A DNA stretch of 12,938 bases, from assembly GCA_030688225.1 (NCBI GenBank), contig JAUYIO010000041.1:1-12938 (forward strand), read 5' to 3'. Below the pieces are notes generated by a model. The model was not told where the DNA came from and ran no database searches. It saw only the letters and a program-made list of their open reading frames with translations. The position numbers were made by a program, and so were the translations under genes. The DNA is from Nanobdellota archaeon (GTDB lineage: Archaea; Nanobdellota; Nanobdellia; Pacearchaeales; GW2011-AR1). This document shows, in pieces, positions 7,405 through 12,938 of this stretch; positions within the stretch are counted from its first letter, which is position 1; each line of letters starts with the position of its first letter.

Positions 7405-8931
7405 TCAACTCATAACTAATTTTCTTTTAAAACTTTTCAATATCATGAAATCATTTTTATCAAGACAATTTGTAAAGAAGATTAAAACTCCATAAGATAA
7501 AACCAAAAATGTTCCAAGGAGGAAAAAATTTAAAATTGTTCCAGGTATTTTTGTTTTCAAAAATATGATGACCAAAACAGGAATTATTGAAACTAGAGTG
7601 ATTCTTATCATTTTTTTCTTGAAAGGAATAATTGAAGTGTAATGTTTTGCCTGAAAGAAGAAAAGTGTAGCCAGAATAATATTTGAAATGGTCGTCGCAA
7701 AGGCAGCACCATTAATCCCGTATCTTGGCACAAGAAGAGCATTTAAAATAATATTAAGGATTGATAGAGACATTAAATTTACAAGTAAAATTTTTGATTT
7801 TCCAAGAGTATAAAGTATGTTGTTAGAAATAAAAACAGAACTTATTGCAAATGCCCCAATAGATAAAATCCTTACAGAATTTGCTGCTGCAAGATATTCT
7901 GATCCGAAGAGAATGCTTATTATTTGTTCAGGGAAAATAATTATTAACAAGAATAGAGGGAGATTTATTGCAAAAATCCACTTACTTACTTGCTTACTCA
8001 ATTCATTTACAACTTTCTTTCTTCCTTTTGAAAGCTCTCTTGTTATCATAGGAAAGAATAATTTTAAAAAAATTTCTGGAGCAAACCTTATTAGCAAGAT
8101 TATTGGAACTGCTGCGTTATATAATCCTACTTCAACAGCTGTTTTAAAGTACCCTATAGAGAAAGAATCAATCCAAAAAAGCAATGTAGAAATAATTCCT
8201 GCAAATAAAAGTGGCCAAGAATAAGAGAAAAAATCTTCTCTTATTTTTACTTTCTCTTTTTCGTCTAAGATGAATTTTCTAAAAATAATTGGAGTTATCC
8301 TAATACAAACAATATAAGAAACTATGAGCATGCTCAAAATTCCTAAGAAAAAGGAAAATATTACTGCGTTTGTTTCAAATCCCAGGAAAATAAATAATAC
8401 TAGTGCAAAGACTTTCACTACATTTTGCAGAATATTTAAAATAAAACTATTCCAAGTTATTTCTTCAAAACTTTGGAGAACAGATAAGAAGATATTGGCA
8501 ATCATATATATTGGAATCAAAAAGGCAAAAATTTTTAGAAAGATTATCAAATTGGCGTCGTGAAATATTTTCGTTGCAATTGCGTCTGACAACAAGAATA
8601 ATATTGAGGCGGCAATAATCCCTGATAAAATAGTCACTATAGAAGATATTTTGAAAACATATCTTATTCTCTTTTCTTGCTTTTTTCCTCTATACCAAGG
8701 GATAAATCTTGTCAATCCTTCAGATAATCCGAGAGAAAAAACAGCAACAAATAAACCTAGAACCATTATTGCAAGAGAAAATAAACCATATATCTCAGGG
8801 CCATAAACTCTTGCAATTATTATTCTATAAACATAAGTAAATATCTTTGACAACAAAAGTCCTATAAAAACTATTACAGACGATTTGGCAAGTAATTTCA
8901 ACTCTGTATTTATCTCTCTTTCTTGTTCCAT
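7405..8931 (-). CDS. Polysaccharide/oligosaccharide flippase (Wzx-like, MOP superfamily)
   Basis: Protein of 508 residues with about 12-14 hydrophobic helices over its full length, the usual size for Wzx/RfbX flippases. The N-terminus has the family signature ARVYGPEIYGLFSLA (residues 40-54) followed by GLSEGLTRFIPWY (68-80). A charged cytoplasmic loop at about 80-90 follows, and the C-terminal half has the GINGAAFATTISN segment common to polysaccharide biosynthesis C-terminal domains. The family moves lipid-linked oligosaccharides across the cytoplasmic membrane. Here it probably exports the glycan built by the adjacent neu and glycosyltransferase genes for N-glycosylation or a surface polymer. 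Its ATG (8931) directly follows the TAG of the upstream gene with no gap, so the two are co-transcribed and likely translationally coupled. The archaeal AglR-type flippase is a functional analogue. Which glycan it carries is unknown. Confidence 0.88.
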   Translation of the reverse strand: MEQEREINTELKLLAKSSVIVFIGLLLSKIFTYVYRIIIARVYGPEIYGLFSLAIMVLGLFVAVFSLGLSEGLTRFIPWYRGKKQEKRIRYVFKISSIVTILSGIIAASILFLLSDAIATKIFHDANLIIFLKIFAFLIPIYMIANIFLSVLQSFEEITWNSFILNILQNVVKVFALVLFIFLGFETNAVIFSFFLGILSMLIVSYIVCIRITPIIFRKFILDEKEKVKIREDFFSYSWPLLFAGIISTLLFWIDSFSIGYFKTAVEVGLYNAAVPIILLIRFAPEIFLKLFFPMITRELSKGRKKVVNELSKQVSKWIFAINLPLFLLIIIFPEQIISILFGSEYLAAANSVRILSIGAFAISSVFISNNILYTLGKSKILLVNLMSLSILNIILNALLVPRYGINGAAFATTISNIILATLFFFQAKHYTSIIPFKKKMIRITLVSIIPVLVIIFLKTKIPGTILNFFLLGTFLVLSYGVLIFFTNCLDKNDFMILKSFKRKLVMS

Positions 8932-9396
8932 CTAAAGTTCCTCAACATATCTTAGTTTTTTGAATTTAAAAAAATCATGGGTTAGAGAAACCTTGTCTAT
9001 TCTGTCAGAAAAAGTTGTGCCGTCAAGAATATCTAAAAGAAGATGAAAAGACATACCTACAAATAAAAACAAAAAATATTTTGAAAGAAATATTCCTATA
9101 AGAAAAACAGCGAACAAAATTTCTATTCCGTGAAAAATACAGATTCCTCCATAATATTTCCCTCTTTTTTCTCTTGGCAAAGATAAGTATTTTTTTTCAT
9201 TTTCCATAAACCAATTATAAGAATTTTTTAAACTAAAGTCCTTTTTTTTATAAACGTACCAAAGGTAATGGTCTACATCAATTAACACCGACGAGAAAAC
9301 TATTATTAAAAAACCAATTAGTGTTATATGTGGAAAAAGAATTAGTAAGAAAACCCCAAACAGAGTTCCAAAAAATAAATGTTGTACAGGATACAT
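8932..9396 (-). CDS. Small polytopic membrane protein with His/Asp motifs (possible membrane metal-dependent hydrolase)
   Basis: Protein of 154 residues with three to four hydrophobic helices (about 8-21, 24-40, 89-104 and 106-122). Histidines and aspartates sit at the membrane faces: H6, D40, D42 and H43 in LIDVDHYLWY, H89 in FHGIE, and H118 and D122 in FHLLLD. This pattern resembles the DUF457/YdjM group of inner-membrane predicted metal-dependent hydrolases, in which D-x-D-H and H-x-x-x-D motifs are conserved. Assignment is by motif only, and the substrate is unknown. A leaderless promoter lies 27 nt upstream, and the flippase gene follows without any gap, so this is the first gene of a two-gene operon. 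It could hydrolyse a lipid-linked intermediate, but nothing in the sequence proves that. Confidence 0.7.
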   Translation of the reverse strand: MYPVQHLFFGTLFGVFLLILFPHITLIGFLIIVFSSVLIDVDHYLWYVYKKKDFSLKNSYNWFMENEKKYLSLPREKRGKYYGGICIFHGIEILFAVFLIGIFLSKYFLFLFVGMSFHLLLDILDGTTFSDRIDKVSLTHDFFKFKKLRYVEEL

Positions 9397-9418
9397 TTTG
9401 ATAAAAAACAGAATTAAC

Positions 9419-9428
9419 TTTTAAATAT
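9419..9428 (-). promoter_or_regulatory. TATA box of the membrane protein-flippase operon
   Basis: ATATTTAAAA on the - strand is centred about 27 nt before the ATG at 9396. It lies in the 41-bp gap after the secD stop. It separates this operon from secFD and suggests a leaderless transcript. Confidence 0.55.
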
Positions 9429-9437
9429 TATGGAGGG

Positions 9438-10958
9438 TTATTCTTCCATCATTTTTATCATATCCATGAAAGCAGGACGAGTAATTAATACTCCTGCAGT
9501 TATTCCTATAATTGTTGTTACTGCAAATCCTTTTAATAAACCTGCACCGGCCCACAATAGTGGAAGCAAGGAAACCAAAACTGTAAAATATGCTCCAAGA
9601 ATTATTGAGAAAGCTCTTTTTAATTTTTGTTTTAAACTTAGGAGCGCTGTTTTAAATCGTGCTTCATCCAAAATCACAATTTGGTCATCTATTCCTGTTC
9701 CAATTGTAGCAATAATTCCCGCGATTCCAGGCAAATCAATATTTTGTCCTATAAATGAGGCAATCCCAAGAATAATAATTACTTCAGATATACTCGTAAT
9801 CAATAAAGTAATAAAAGATTTTATTTTCTTGTATCTCAAGAAAATAATTATTGAGACAGCGACGAGAGCAGACAACCCTGCTATAAAAATTGATTTTATG
9901 AATTCACTTCCCAAGATAGGAGAGATTGTATCTAATTTCACAATCTCTAATTTGTAAGGAAGACTTCCTGTAATCAAAATCGTCTGGAGTTTCTTCATTG
10001 ATTCTTGTGCAGAATTATAAGCATCTTCTTCTGTCTCTCCTTTGCCTGAACCTGAAATTGAAATTTGAGTTGTAACCTGTCCTTGCAAACCTTTTGAGAT
10101 AGATAAGCTATGCACAAGATTATCATCCAAATACAAATCCAATTTTTGAGAAAGGTATTCTGGATTCTCTTTATCAGTTGTTAATTTTTCTGTTATTTGT
10201 GCGTGCCTTGTTGCTGCTTCTCCACTTAAAGTGATAGAAAATTCAAATCTTGAAAAATAATTTCCCGAAGAATCCTTTTGAGACCTTTCTATTCTTGCGC
10301 ATGTTCCGTCATTTCTGCATACAGATGCAATATCTCTGTCTCCCCCTATAAAAACAGTTTCATTACCTATTTTTGCTTCAAATTTTCCTTGCTCTGAAAT
10401 CAATTTCTCCAAATCTGTTTTAGTTGCTCCGGCAATTTCAACTAACATAAAATGATTTCCTGATAAATCTGTGATGGGACGAACACTAATATCTAAAATG
10501 CCAAATTCATTAAACCTGTTATTAGTTATGTCTACTAATTCATTTATTTCTTCTGAAGAAAGTTTCTTGTCTTGTGCCTGAATTAATGCTCTTGAGCCTC
10601 CTGATAAATCCAAACCTTGTTTAATGCGTGTTTTTGGGATATCCGAGACAGTTATTTCTGGAGCAAATTTAGAAAACAAAATTATTTCAGAATCTTCGAC
10701 GGTAAAACTAATTTTTACTGGCTCTCCTGTAAATTTATCCTGCATTAAGTTAGAGAAATCTTGAAGATTATTTATTTCTCTCCCCTCAACTGCAGTGATT
10801 ATTTGTCCTTGTCTTAATCCTTGTTCAAAAGCTGTAGAATTTTGGGTAACGCTTGTTATTAAAACTCCATCTTGAAAAATTCCGGAAAAATTTAAAATTG
10901 AAGTTATTGACAAGAGAAGAACAATTATCAGCAGCCAAATCCTCCACGTCAATTTCAT
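9438..10958 (-). CDS. secD: Protein-export membrane protein SecD with an N-terminal PDZ domain
   Basis: Protein of 506 residues from ATG 10958. That start overlaps the secF stop (ATGA) and has GGAG 8 nt upstream, so it is preferred over the in-frame ATG at 10979. TM1 spans about 5-24. Residues 31-96 form a PDZ-like domain: GVLITSV, GLRQGQIITAVEG, then a hydrophobic strand. The conserved SecD head starts with QGLDLSGGSRALI (114-126). The extracytoplasmic region carries a Cys pair (C214, C220) that could form a disulfide. The C-terminal half holds five more membrane helices, including LPGIAGIIATIGTGIDDQIV (409-428) with the DD pair of the archaeal proton-relay region. SecD and SecF form a membrane complex that helps draw exported proteins through SecYE. 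No SecA is needed in archaea. It is the second gene of the secFD operon. Confidence 0.93.
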   Translation of the reverse strand: MKLTWRIWLLIIVLLLSITSILNFSGIFQDGVLITSVTQNSTAFEQGLRQGQIITAVEGREINNLQDFSNLMQDKFTGEPVKISFTVEDSEIILFSKFAPEITVSDIPKTRIKQGLDLSGGSRALIQAQDKKLSSEEINELVDITNNRFNEFGILDISVRPITDLSGNHFMLVEIAGATKTDLEKLISEQGKFEAKIGNETVFIGGDRDIASVCRNDGTCARIERSQKDSSGNYFSRFEFSITLSGEAATRHAQITEKLTTDKENPEYLSQKLDLYLDDNLVHSLSISKGLQGQVTTQISISGSGKGETEEDAYNSAQESMKKLQTILITGSLPYKLEIVKLDTISPILGSEFIKSIFIAGLSALVAVSIIIFLRYKKIKSFITLLITSISEVIIILGIASFIGQNIDLPGIAGIIATIGTGIDDQIVILDEARFKTALLSLKQKLKRAFSIILGAYFTVLVSLLPLLWAGAGLLKGFAVTTIIGITAGVLITRPAFMDMIKMMEE

Positions 10959-11980
10959 TTTCTTTTCTCCACATACCATTTAAGTATTGAAACATTTGTT
11001 ATCCAAGTATTAAAAATATCAAACCCTAAACCAATAACAAGAATTGTAAAAATTTGAGTTAAAACTCCTGAAAAAGATTTTACTACAAACAACGCAAAAC
11101 CTATAGCTATTAGGGACGTCAAAGTCATTAAAATTCCTGTCTTGAAAGCTCCGATAATTCTTTGATTTACATCCCCTTCGGTTCTCTTTAAAACTTTATT
11201 TGTAAGAAGTATATCTGTATCTACAGAGTAACCAATCAGCATTAGGAATGCAATAATTCCTGCACTTGACATTTTAATTCCAAGAATATTAACCAAAGTT
11301 AAAGTCATCAAAATATCTGCAAATGCGGCGATTATTACTGCAAAACTGGGGATGTTATTTTTTAAATAAAATATCAAACTGATTACCAAACTAATTATTG
11401 CGAAAATAATTGCTTGGTTTATTGTTAATATTTTCAGGACAAAAAATAAAAAAGGATTAAGTAAAATAAGAGTTCCTAGTATCATTTTTAATTTCAAATT
11501 TTTTCCGAATATTAGGAACACAACAAAACCCATAAAAAGAAATGCATAAAAAATAGCGAGCAACAATTGCTTGTAAAAACTTTCGCTCAGAGTTGAGCCT
11601 GTAAATTCAAAACTGCTATTTTCGCTAGTAAGTTCGTGCCCAAGATATTCCTCAAGAATTTTTTTGGTTTCTGCCCCTTCTGTTTTTGTTTCAACAATTA
11701 TTGCTTTTTGCTCGTTTGTTAATAAATCGTAAATTTCTTTAGTGTTAATGTCGTCAAGTTTTTCTGAAAGAGATTGTTTTAAATCATCAACATTAATTTT
11801 TTCATAAAGAGTTACAGAAGTTCCTCCTGTTAGAGAAATGTCCTTGTAAATGAAATCGTTGTTTTTGGAATAAAAATTTCCGAGATAAATCAAAGAAAAA
11901 ATCATGATAGCGATTGGGATTAGCAATAACAATTTGTAATATTTGTCGTGCCAGTTTTTATGTTGTGTTGGTTCTTCCAT
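10955..11980 (-). CDS. secF: Protein-export membrane protein SecF with extra transmembrane hairpin
   Basis: Protein of 341 residues, longer than typical archaeal SecF (about 280-300). TM1 spans 17-35. The extracytoplasmic P1 region starts with DISLTGGTSV (47-56), the SecF form of the D-x-x-GG motif. The conserved core SFAVIIAAFADI (212-223) and AFLMLIGYSVDTDILLTNK (244-262) is clear. I count eight hydrophobic helices instead of six: two extra ones (about 164-183 and 187-206) sit between canonical TM2 and TM3. SecF partners with SecD in the membrane complex that aids late stages of export. The start ATG at 11980 has no Shine-Dalgarno and no TATA box at leaderless distance. The nearest good box (12065-12072) predicts a leader of about 60 nt containing a tRNA-like foldable element. 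Order secF-secD is usual for archaea. Confidence 0.93.
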   Translation of the reverse strand: MEEPTQHKNWHDKYYKLLLLIPIAIMIFSLIYLGNFYSKNNDFIYKDISLTGGTSVTLYEKINVDDLKQSLSEKLDDINTKEIYDLLTNEQKAIIVETKTEGAETKKILEEYLGHELTSENSSFEFTGSTLSESFYKQLLLAIFYAFLFMGFVVFLIFGKNLKLKMILGTLILLNPFLFFVLKILTINQAIIFAIISLVISLIFYLKNNIPSFAVIIAAFADILMTLTLVNILGIKMSSAGIIAFLMLIGYSVDTDILLTNKVLKRTEGDVNQRIIGAFKTGILMTLTSLIAIGFALFVVKSFSGVLTQIFTILVIGLGFDIFNTWITNVSILKWYVEKRK

Positions 11981-11996
11981 TTTTATTCTTTAGGGA

Positions 11997-12045
11997 GTGC
12001 GCCGGTCGGGATTCTCACGCGAGAACACGAAGTTTTCTCGCGCAC
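11997..12045 (-). other. Foldable, tRNA-Gly-derived element in the secF leader
   Basis: This 49-nt stretch is closed by a perfect 6-bp pair (GTGCGC 11997-12002 with GCGCAC 12040-12045). It also holds an 8-bp hairpin (12018-12025 with 12035-12042, loop of 9 nt) and a competing TTCTC/GAGAA pairing (12012-12016 with 12021-12025). Read on the - strand its 5' edge falls about 24 nt from the TATA box at 12065-12072, so it would be the very start of the secF transcript or a small RNA of its own. Its 3' end is a copy of the tRNA-Gly T-arm and acceptor, with the T-loop mutated. It could be a pseudo-tRNA relic, a structured leader or a small RNA. The sequence alone does not decide. Confidence 0.5.
11998..12014. 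repeat. 17-bp direct repeat copy A (tRNA-Gly 3'-end copy)
   Basis: These 17 bp are identical to 12093-12109 in the tRNA-Gly gene, 95 bp away. The match extends to 23 of 26 positions (11998-12023 against 12093-12118). It covers discriminator, 3' acceptor strand, 3' T-stem and part of the T-loop. Confidence 0.9.
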
Positions 12046-12064
12046 TTTCCTATTTGAATGTTTT

Positions 12065-12072
12065 GTTTAAAC
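12065..12072 (-). promoter_or_regulatory. TATA-like box for the secF leader
   Basis: The palindromic GTTTAAAC is centred 24-26 nt before position 12043-12045, the 5' edge of the foldable element. It is too far from the secF ATG (about 88 nt) for a leaderless message, so it predicts a transcribed leader. tRNA-Gly read-through is the alternative source of secF mRNA. Confidence 0.42.
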
Positions 12073-12092
12073 TGATTTAGTTCAAATCTCTA

Positions 12093-12163
12093 TGCGCCGG
12101 TCGGGATTCGAACCCGAGTCATCTGCTTGGAAGGCAGAGATTCTACCACTGAACTACCAGCGC
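12093..12163 (-). tRNA. tRNA-Gly (anticodon UCC)
   Basis: A 71-nt cloverleaf can be drawn on the - strand. The acceptor stem is GCGCTGG with CCGGCGC (one T-G pair) and the discriminator is A. The D-stem is GTTC/GAAT. The anticodon stem is TCTGC/GCAGA around loop CTTCCAA (anticodon TCC). The T-stem is TCGGG/CCCGA around TTCGAAT. CCA is not encoded and no intron is present. Its last 17 nt are repeated exactly in the secF leader. The 3' trailer runs toward secF on the same strand. Confidence 0.97.
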
Positions 12164-12187
12164 AATAAAATAATTATTGGGAGAGGA

Positions 12188-12197
12188 GTTTTAAATG
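12188..12197 (-). promoter_or_regulatory. TATA-like box for tRNA-Gly
   Basis: CATTTAAAAC on the - strand is centred about 30 nt upstream of the tRNA 5' end, a few nt beyond the ideal spacing. It lies in the 113-bp gap between tRNA-Arg and tRNA-Gly. Confidence 0.38.
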
Positions 12198-12260
12198 TTT
12201 TTGTAGTAAAGAATTTCCAAATCCTGAAACTTCCAGACCGAAATAAATTTCGTCAGCGCA

Positions 12261-12276
12261 TTTTTCTAACGAAAAA
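12261..12276 (-). terminator. Hairpin/T-run terminator candidate after tRNA-Arg
   Basis: The - strand reads TTTTTC GTTA GAAAAA, a perfect 6-bp inverted repeat with a 4-nt loop that begins immediately after the tRNA-Arg discriminator. A T-run at this place is the usual archaeal intrinsic stop signal. The palindrome may be incidental. Confidence 0.4.
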
Positions 12277-12351
12277 CGCCCGAGACAGGATTTGAACCTG
12301 CGACCTAAAGGTTAGGAACCTTTCGCTCTATCCAGGCTGAGCTACCCGGGC
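12277..12351 (-). tRNA. tRNA-Arg (anticodon CCU)
   Basis: A 75-nt cloverleaf on the - strand. The acceptor is GCCCGGG with CTCGGGC and the discriminator is G. The D-stem is GCTC/GAGC with loop AGCCTGGATA. The anticodon stem is AAAGG/CCTTT around TTCCTAA (anticodon CCT). The T-stem is GCAGG/CCTGT around TTCAAAT. No CCA is encoded and there is no intron. It diverges from the small membrane protein gene across a 35-bp gap. Confidence 0.97.
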
Positions 12352-12356
12352 GTATA

Positions 12357-12365
12357 ATTTAAAAG
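12357..12365 (+). promoter_or_regulatory. TATA box of the 90-residue membrane protein gene
   Basis: ATTTAAAAG is centred 26 nt upstream of the ATG at 12387, indicating leaderless transcription. It lies right behind the 5' end of the divergent tRNA-Arg gene. Confidence 0.5.
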
Positions 12366-12375
12366 GGTTCTATTA

Positions 12376-12385
12376 GTTTAAAAAA
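12376..12385 (-). promoter_or_regulatory. TATA-like box for tRNA-Arg
   Basis: TTTTTTAAAC on the - strand is centred about 29 nt before the tRNA-Arg 5' end (12351). It would place back-to-back promoters in one 35-bp gap, each box lying near the other's start site. Confidence 0.33.
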
Positions 12386-12386
12386 T

Positions 12387-12659
12387 ATGCTACTGAAAAT
12401 TCTTGGAGGAGCAGATATTGTTCTGAGCATTATCTTAATATTTATTAACAGCCTTAATATTCATTTTTCAATTCTTTGGGTTGGCGGAATTTTTTTAATT
12501 TTAAAAGGCGGAATCAATTTTTACAGATATTGGGCAACATGGATTGATGGAACTGCAGGAATCCTTCTTTTGTTTTCTTCAGTTTTTCATATCCCTTCGA
12601 TAATCGTTACAATAGTTGGATTGTTGCTTTTGCAGAAAGGGGTTTATAGTTTTTTTTGA
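12387..12659 (+). CDS. Small hypothetical membrane protein with internal duplication
   Basis: Protein of 90 residues, almost entirely hydrophobic, with about four short membrane helices and no signal peptide cleavage motif. The two halves resemble each other: GGIFLILKGGINFY at about 33-46 aligns with GLLLLQKGVYSFF at 78-90, and GGADIVLSIIL (7-17) aligns with IDGTAGILLLF (53-63). A tandem duplication of a two-helix unit is therefore likely. No catalytic motif is seen and I do not recognise a named family. A TATA box 26 nt upstream, the ATG start and the regular helix pattern argue that it is a real gene. It stands alone between tRNA-Arg (divergent) and tRNA-Leu (same strand, 40 bp downstream). 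Function unknown. Confidence 0.72.
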   Translation: MLLKILGGADIVLSIILIFINSLNIHFSILWVGGIFLILKGGINFYRYWATWIDGTAGILLLFSSVFHIPSIIVTIVGLLLLQKGVYSFF

Positions 12660-12670
12660 GTCTAAAAGTT

Positions 12671-12676
12671 TTTATA
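12671..12676 (+). promoter_or_regulatory. TATA box of tRNA-Leu flanked by an inverted repeat
   Basis: TTTATA is centred 26 nt upstream of the tRNA-Leu 5' end. It is flanked by a perfect 7-bp inverted repeat, AAAAGTT (12664-12670) and AACTTTT (12682-12688). Confidence 0.5.
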
Positions 12677-12699
12677 GGAAGAACTTTTCCTAATTTAGA

Positions 12700-12783
12700 G
12701 CGAGTGTGCCGGAGCGGTCAAACGGGGCAGCCTCAAGAGCTGCTGGCTTAGTGCCTACGAAGGTTCGAATCCTTTCGCTCGCA
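12700..12783 (+). tRNA. tRNA-Leu (anticodon CAA)
   Basis: An 84-nt class II tRNA. The acceptor is GCGAGTG with CGCTCGC and the discriminator is A. The D-stem is CCG/CGG. The anticodon stem is GCAGC/GCTGC around CTCAAGA (anticodon CAA). A long variable arm contains a GGC/GCC stem. The T-stem is GAAGG/CCTTT around TTCGAAT. No CCA is encoded and there is no intron. Confidence 0.97.
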
Positions 12784-12797
12784 TTATTTATTTTTTA
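12784..12797 (+). terminator. T-rich terminator candidate after tRNA-Leu
   Basis: The tRNA is followed at once by a T-rich tract including six T in a row (12791-12796), the usual archaeal intrinsic stop. No hairpin is needed or seen. It lies in the 52-bp gap before the converging - strand gene. Confidence 0.4.
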
Positions 12798-12835
12798 ATC
12801 ATGAAATAATAACTTAATTAAGATATAAAAATAAA

Positions 12836-12938
12836 CTATTTAACATTTTTAGAAACAGATTCCAAATCTTTTTTTAGCTCTTCAATTGATCTCTTGAAGA
12901 CTTCCTTAACATCCATCTGTCCAAAAGACTCCACTGTT
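12836..12938 (-). CDS. C-terminal end of a gene, possibly RNA polymerase subunit Rpo3 (RpoD)
   Basis: Only the last 33 residues are in the window, ending at TAG (12836-12838). The gene continues beyond the right edge. The peptide begins TVESFGQMDVKEVF and continues as a charged amphipathic helix rich in E and K. The pattern of a strand ending in VES-x-GQ/GS, a KE-hydrophobic turn and a long helix matches the C-terminus of archaeal Rpo3, part of the alpha-like dimerisation domain. This is pattern recognition on a very short piece, so the identity is tentative. It converges with tRNA-Leu. In several archaea an Rpo3 gene and a tRNA-Leu gene lie close together, which is weak supporting context. 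Confidence 0.5.
   Translation of the reverse strand, partial: TVESFGQMDVKEVFKRSIEELKKDLESVSKNVK

Noticed and set aside
7817..8563. Two open frames on the + strand opposite the flippase
   Set aside because: Both are antisense to a well-supported 508-residue flippase and show no protein-like motif.
9430..9957. 175-codon open frame on the + strand
   Set aside because: It lies wholly antisense to the secD C-terminal half, has no recognisable domain or promoter, and its composition mirrors the antisense of membrane helices.
10959..10979. Upstream ATG for secD at 10979
   Set aside because: The ATG at 10958 has a GGAG 8 nt upstream and the typical ATGA overlap with secF. The upstream seven residues are out of character for a signal-anchor start.
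11997..12045. Split tRNA 3' half as in Nanoarchaeum
   Set aside because: The copy covers only the 3' T-arm and acceptor, lacks the anticodon-side half, and the T-loop is mutated. An intact tRNA-Gly lies next to it.
11998..12109. Attachment-site (att) repeats of an integrated element at tRNA-Gly
   Set aside because: The tRNA 3'-end repeat is typical of integration sites, but the copies are only 95 bp apart, with no integrase or cargo between them.
12092..12295. 67-codon open frame on the + strand
   Set aside because: It begins in the antisense of tRNA-Gly and runs nearly to tRNA-Arg. Its first residues are the well-known false peptide from antisense tRNA, so it is not a gene.

Overview
The window looks archaeal, most likely from a small-genome DPANN-type lineage (Pacearchaeota- or Woesearchaeota-like); the lineage is inference. 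The signs are strong AT richness, secF placed upstream of secD with archaeal-type motifs, three tRNA genes without an encoded CCA, and TATA-like boxes about 24-29 bp upstream of several start codons and tRNA 5' ends. That spacing suggests leaderless mRNAs. There is no CRISPR array, insertion sequence or rRNA.

Positions 1-6349 hold a surface-sugar cluster, mostly on the + strand: a 5'-truncated GT-B glycosyltransferase-like protein, a radical SAM/SPASM protein, a CMP-sialic-acid-synthetase-like NeuA, a NeuB-SAF-ATP-grasp fusion, and a DUF218-PIG-L fusion whose ATG overlaps the neuB stop. A small HAD nucleotidase (NT5C type) lies on the opposite strand inside the cluster. Together these suggest synthesis, amine-level modification and CMP activation of a nonulosonic (sialic-acid-like) sugar. 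The NeuB part lacks several usual substrate-pocket motifs, so the sugar may not be Neu5Ac. The enzymes that would supply the hexosamine precursor (NeuC or dehydratases) are not in the window.

Positions 6353-9396, on the - strand, hold a SAM methyltransferase with its own promoter, a Wzx/MOP-type polysaccharide flippase, and a small polytopic membrane protein with His/Asp motifs. The last two are directly abutting. The flippase probably belongs functionally with the sugar cluster.

Positions 9438-12351, on the - strand, hold secD, secF, tRNA-Gly(UCC) and tRNA-Arg(CCU). SecD carries a PDZ domain and SecF carries an apparent extra transmembrane hairpin. Between tRNA-Gly and secF lies a 49-nt foldable element containing an exact 17-nt copy of the tRNA-Gly 3' end, placed where the secF transcript should begin.

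Positions 12357-12938 hold a 90-residue internally duplicated membrane protein, tRNA-Leu(CAA), and the C-terminal end of a - strand gene that may be RNA polymerase subunit Rpo3.
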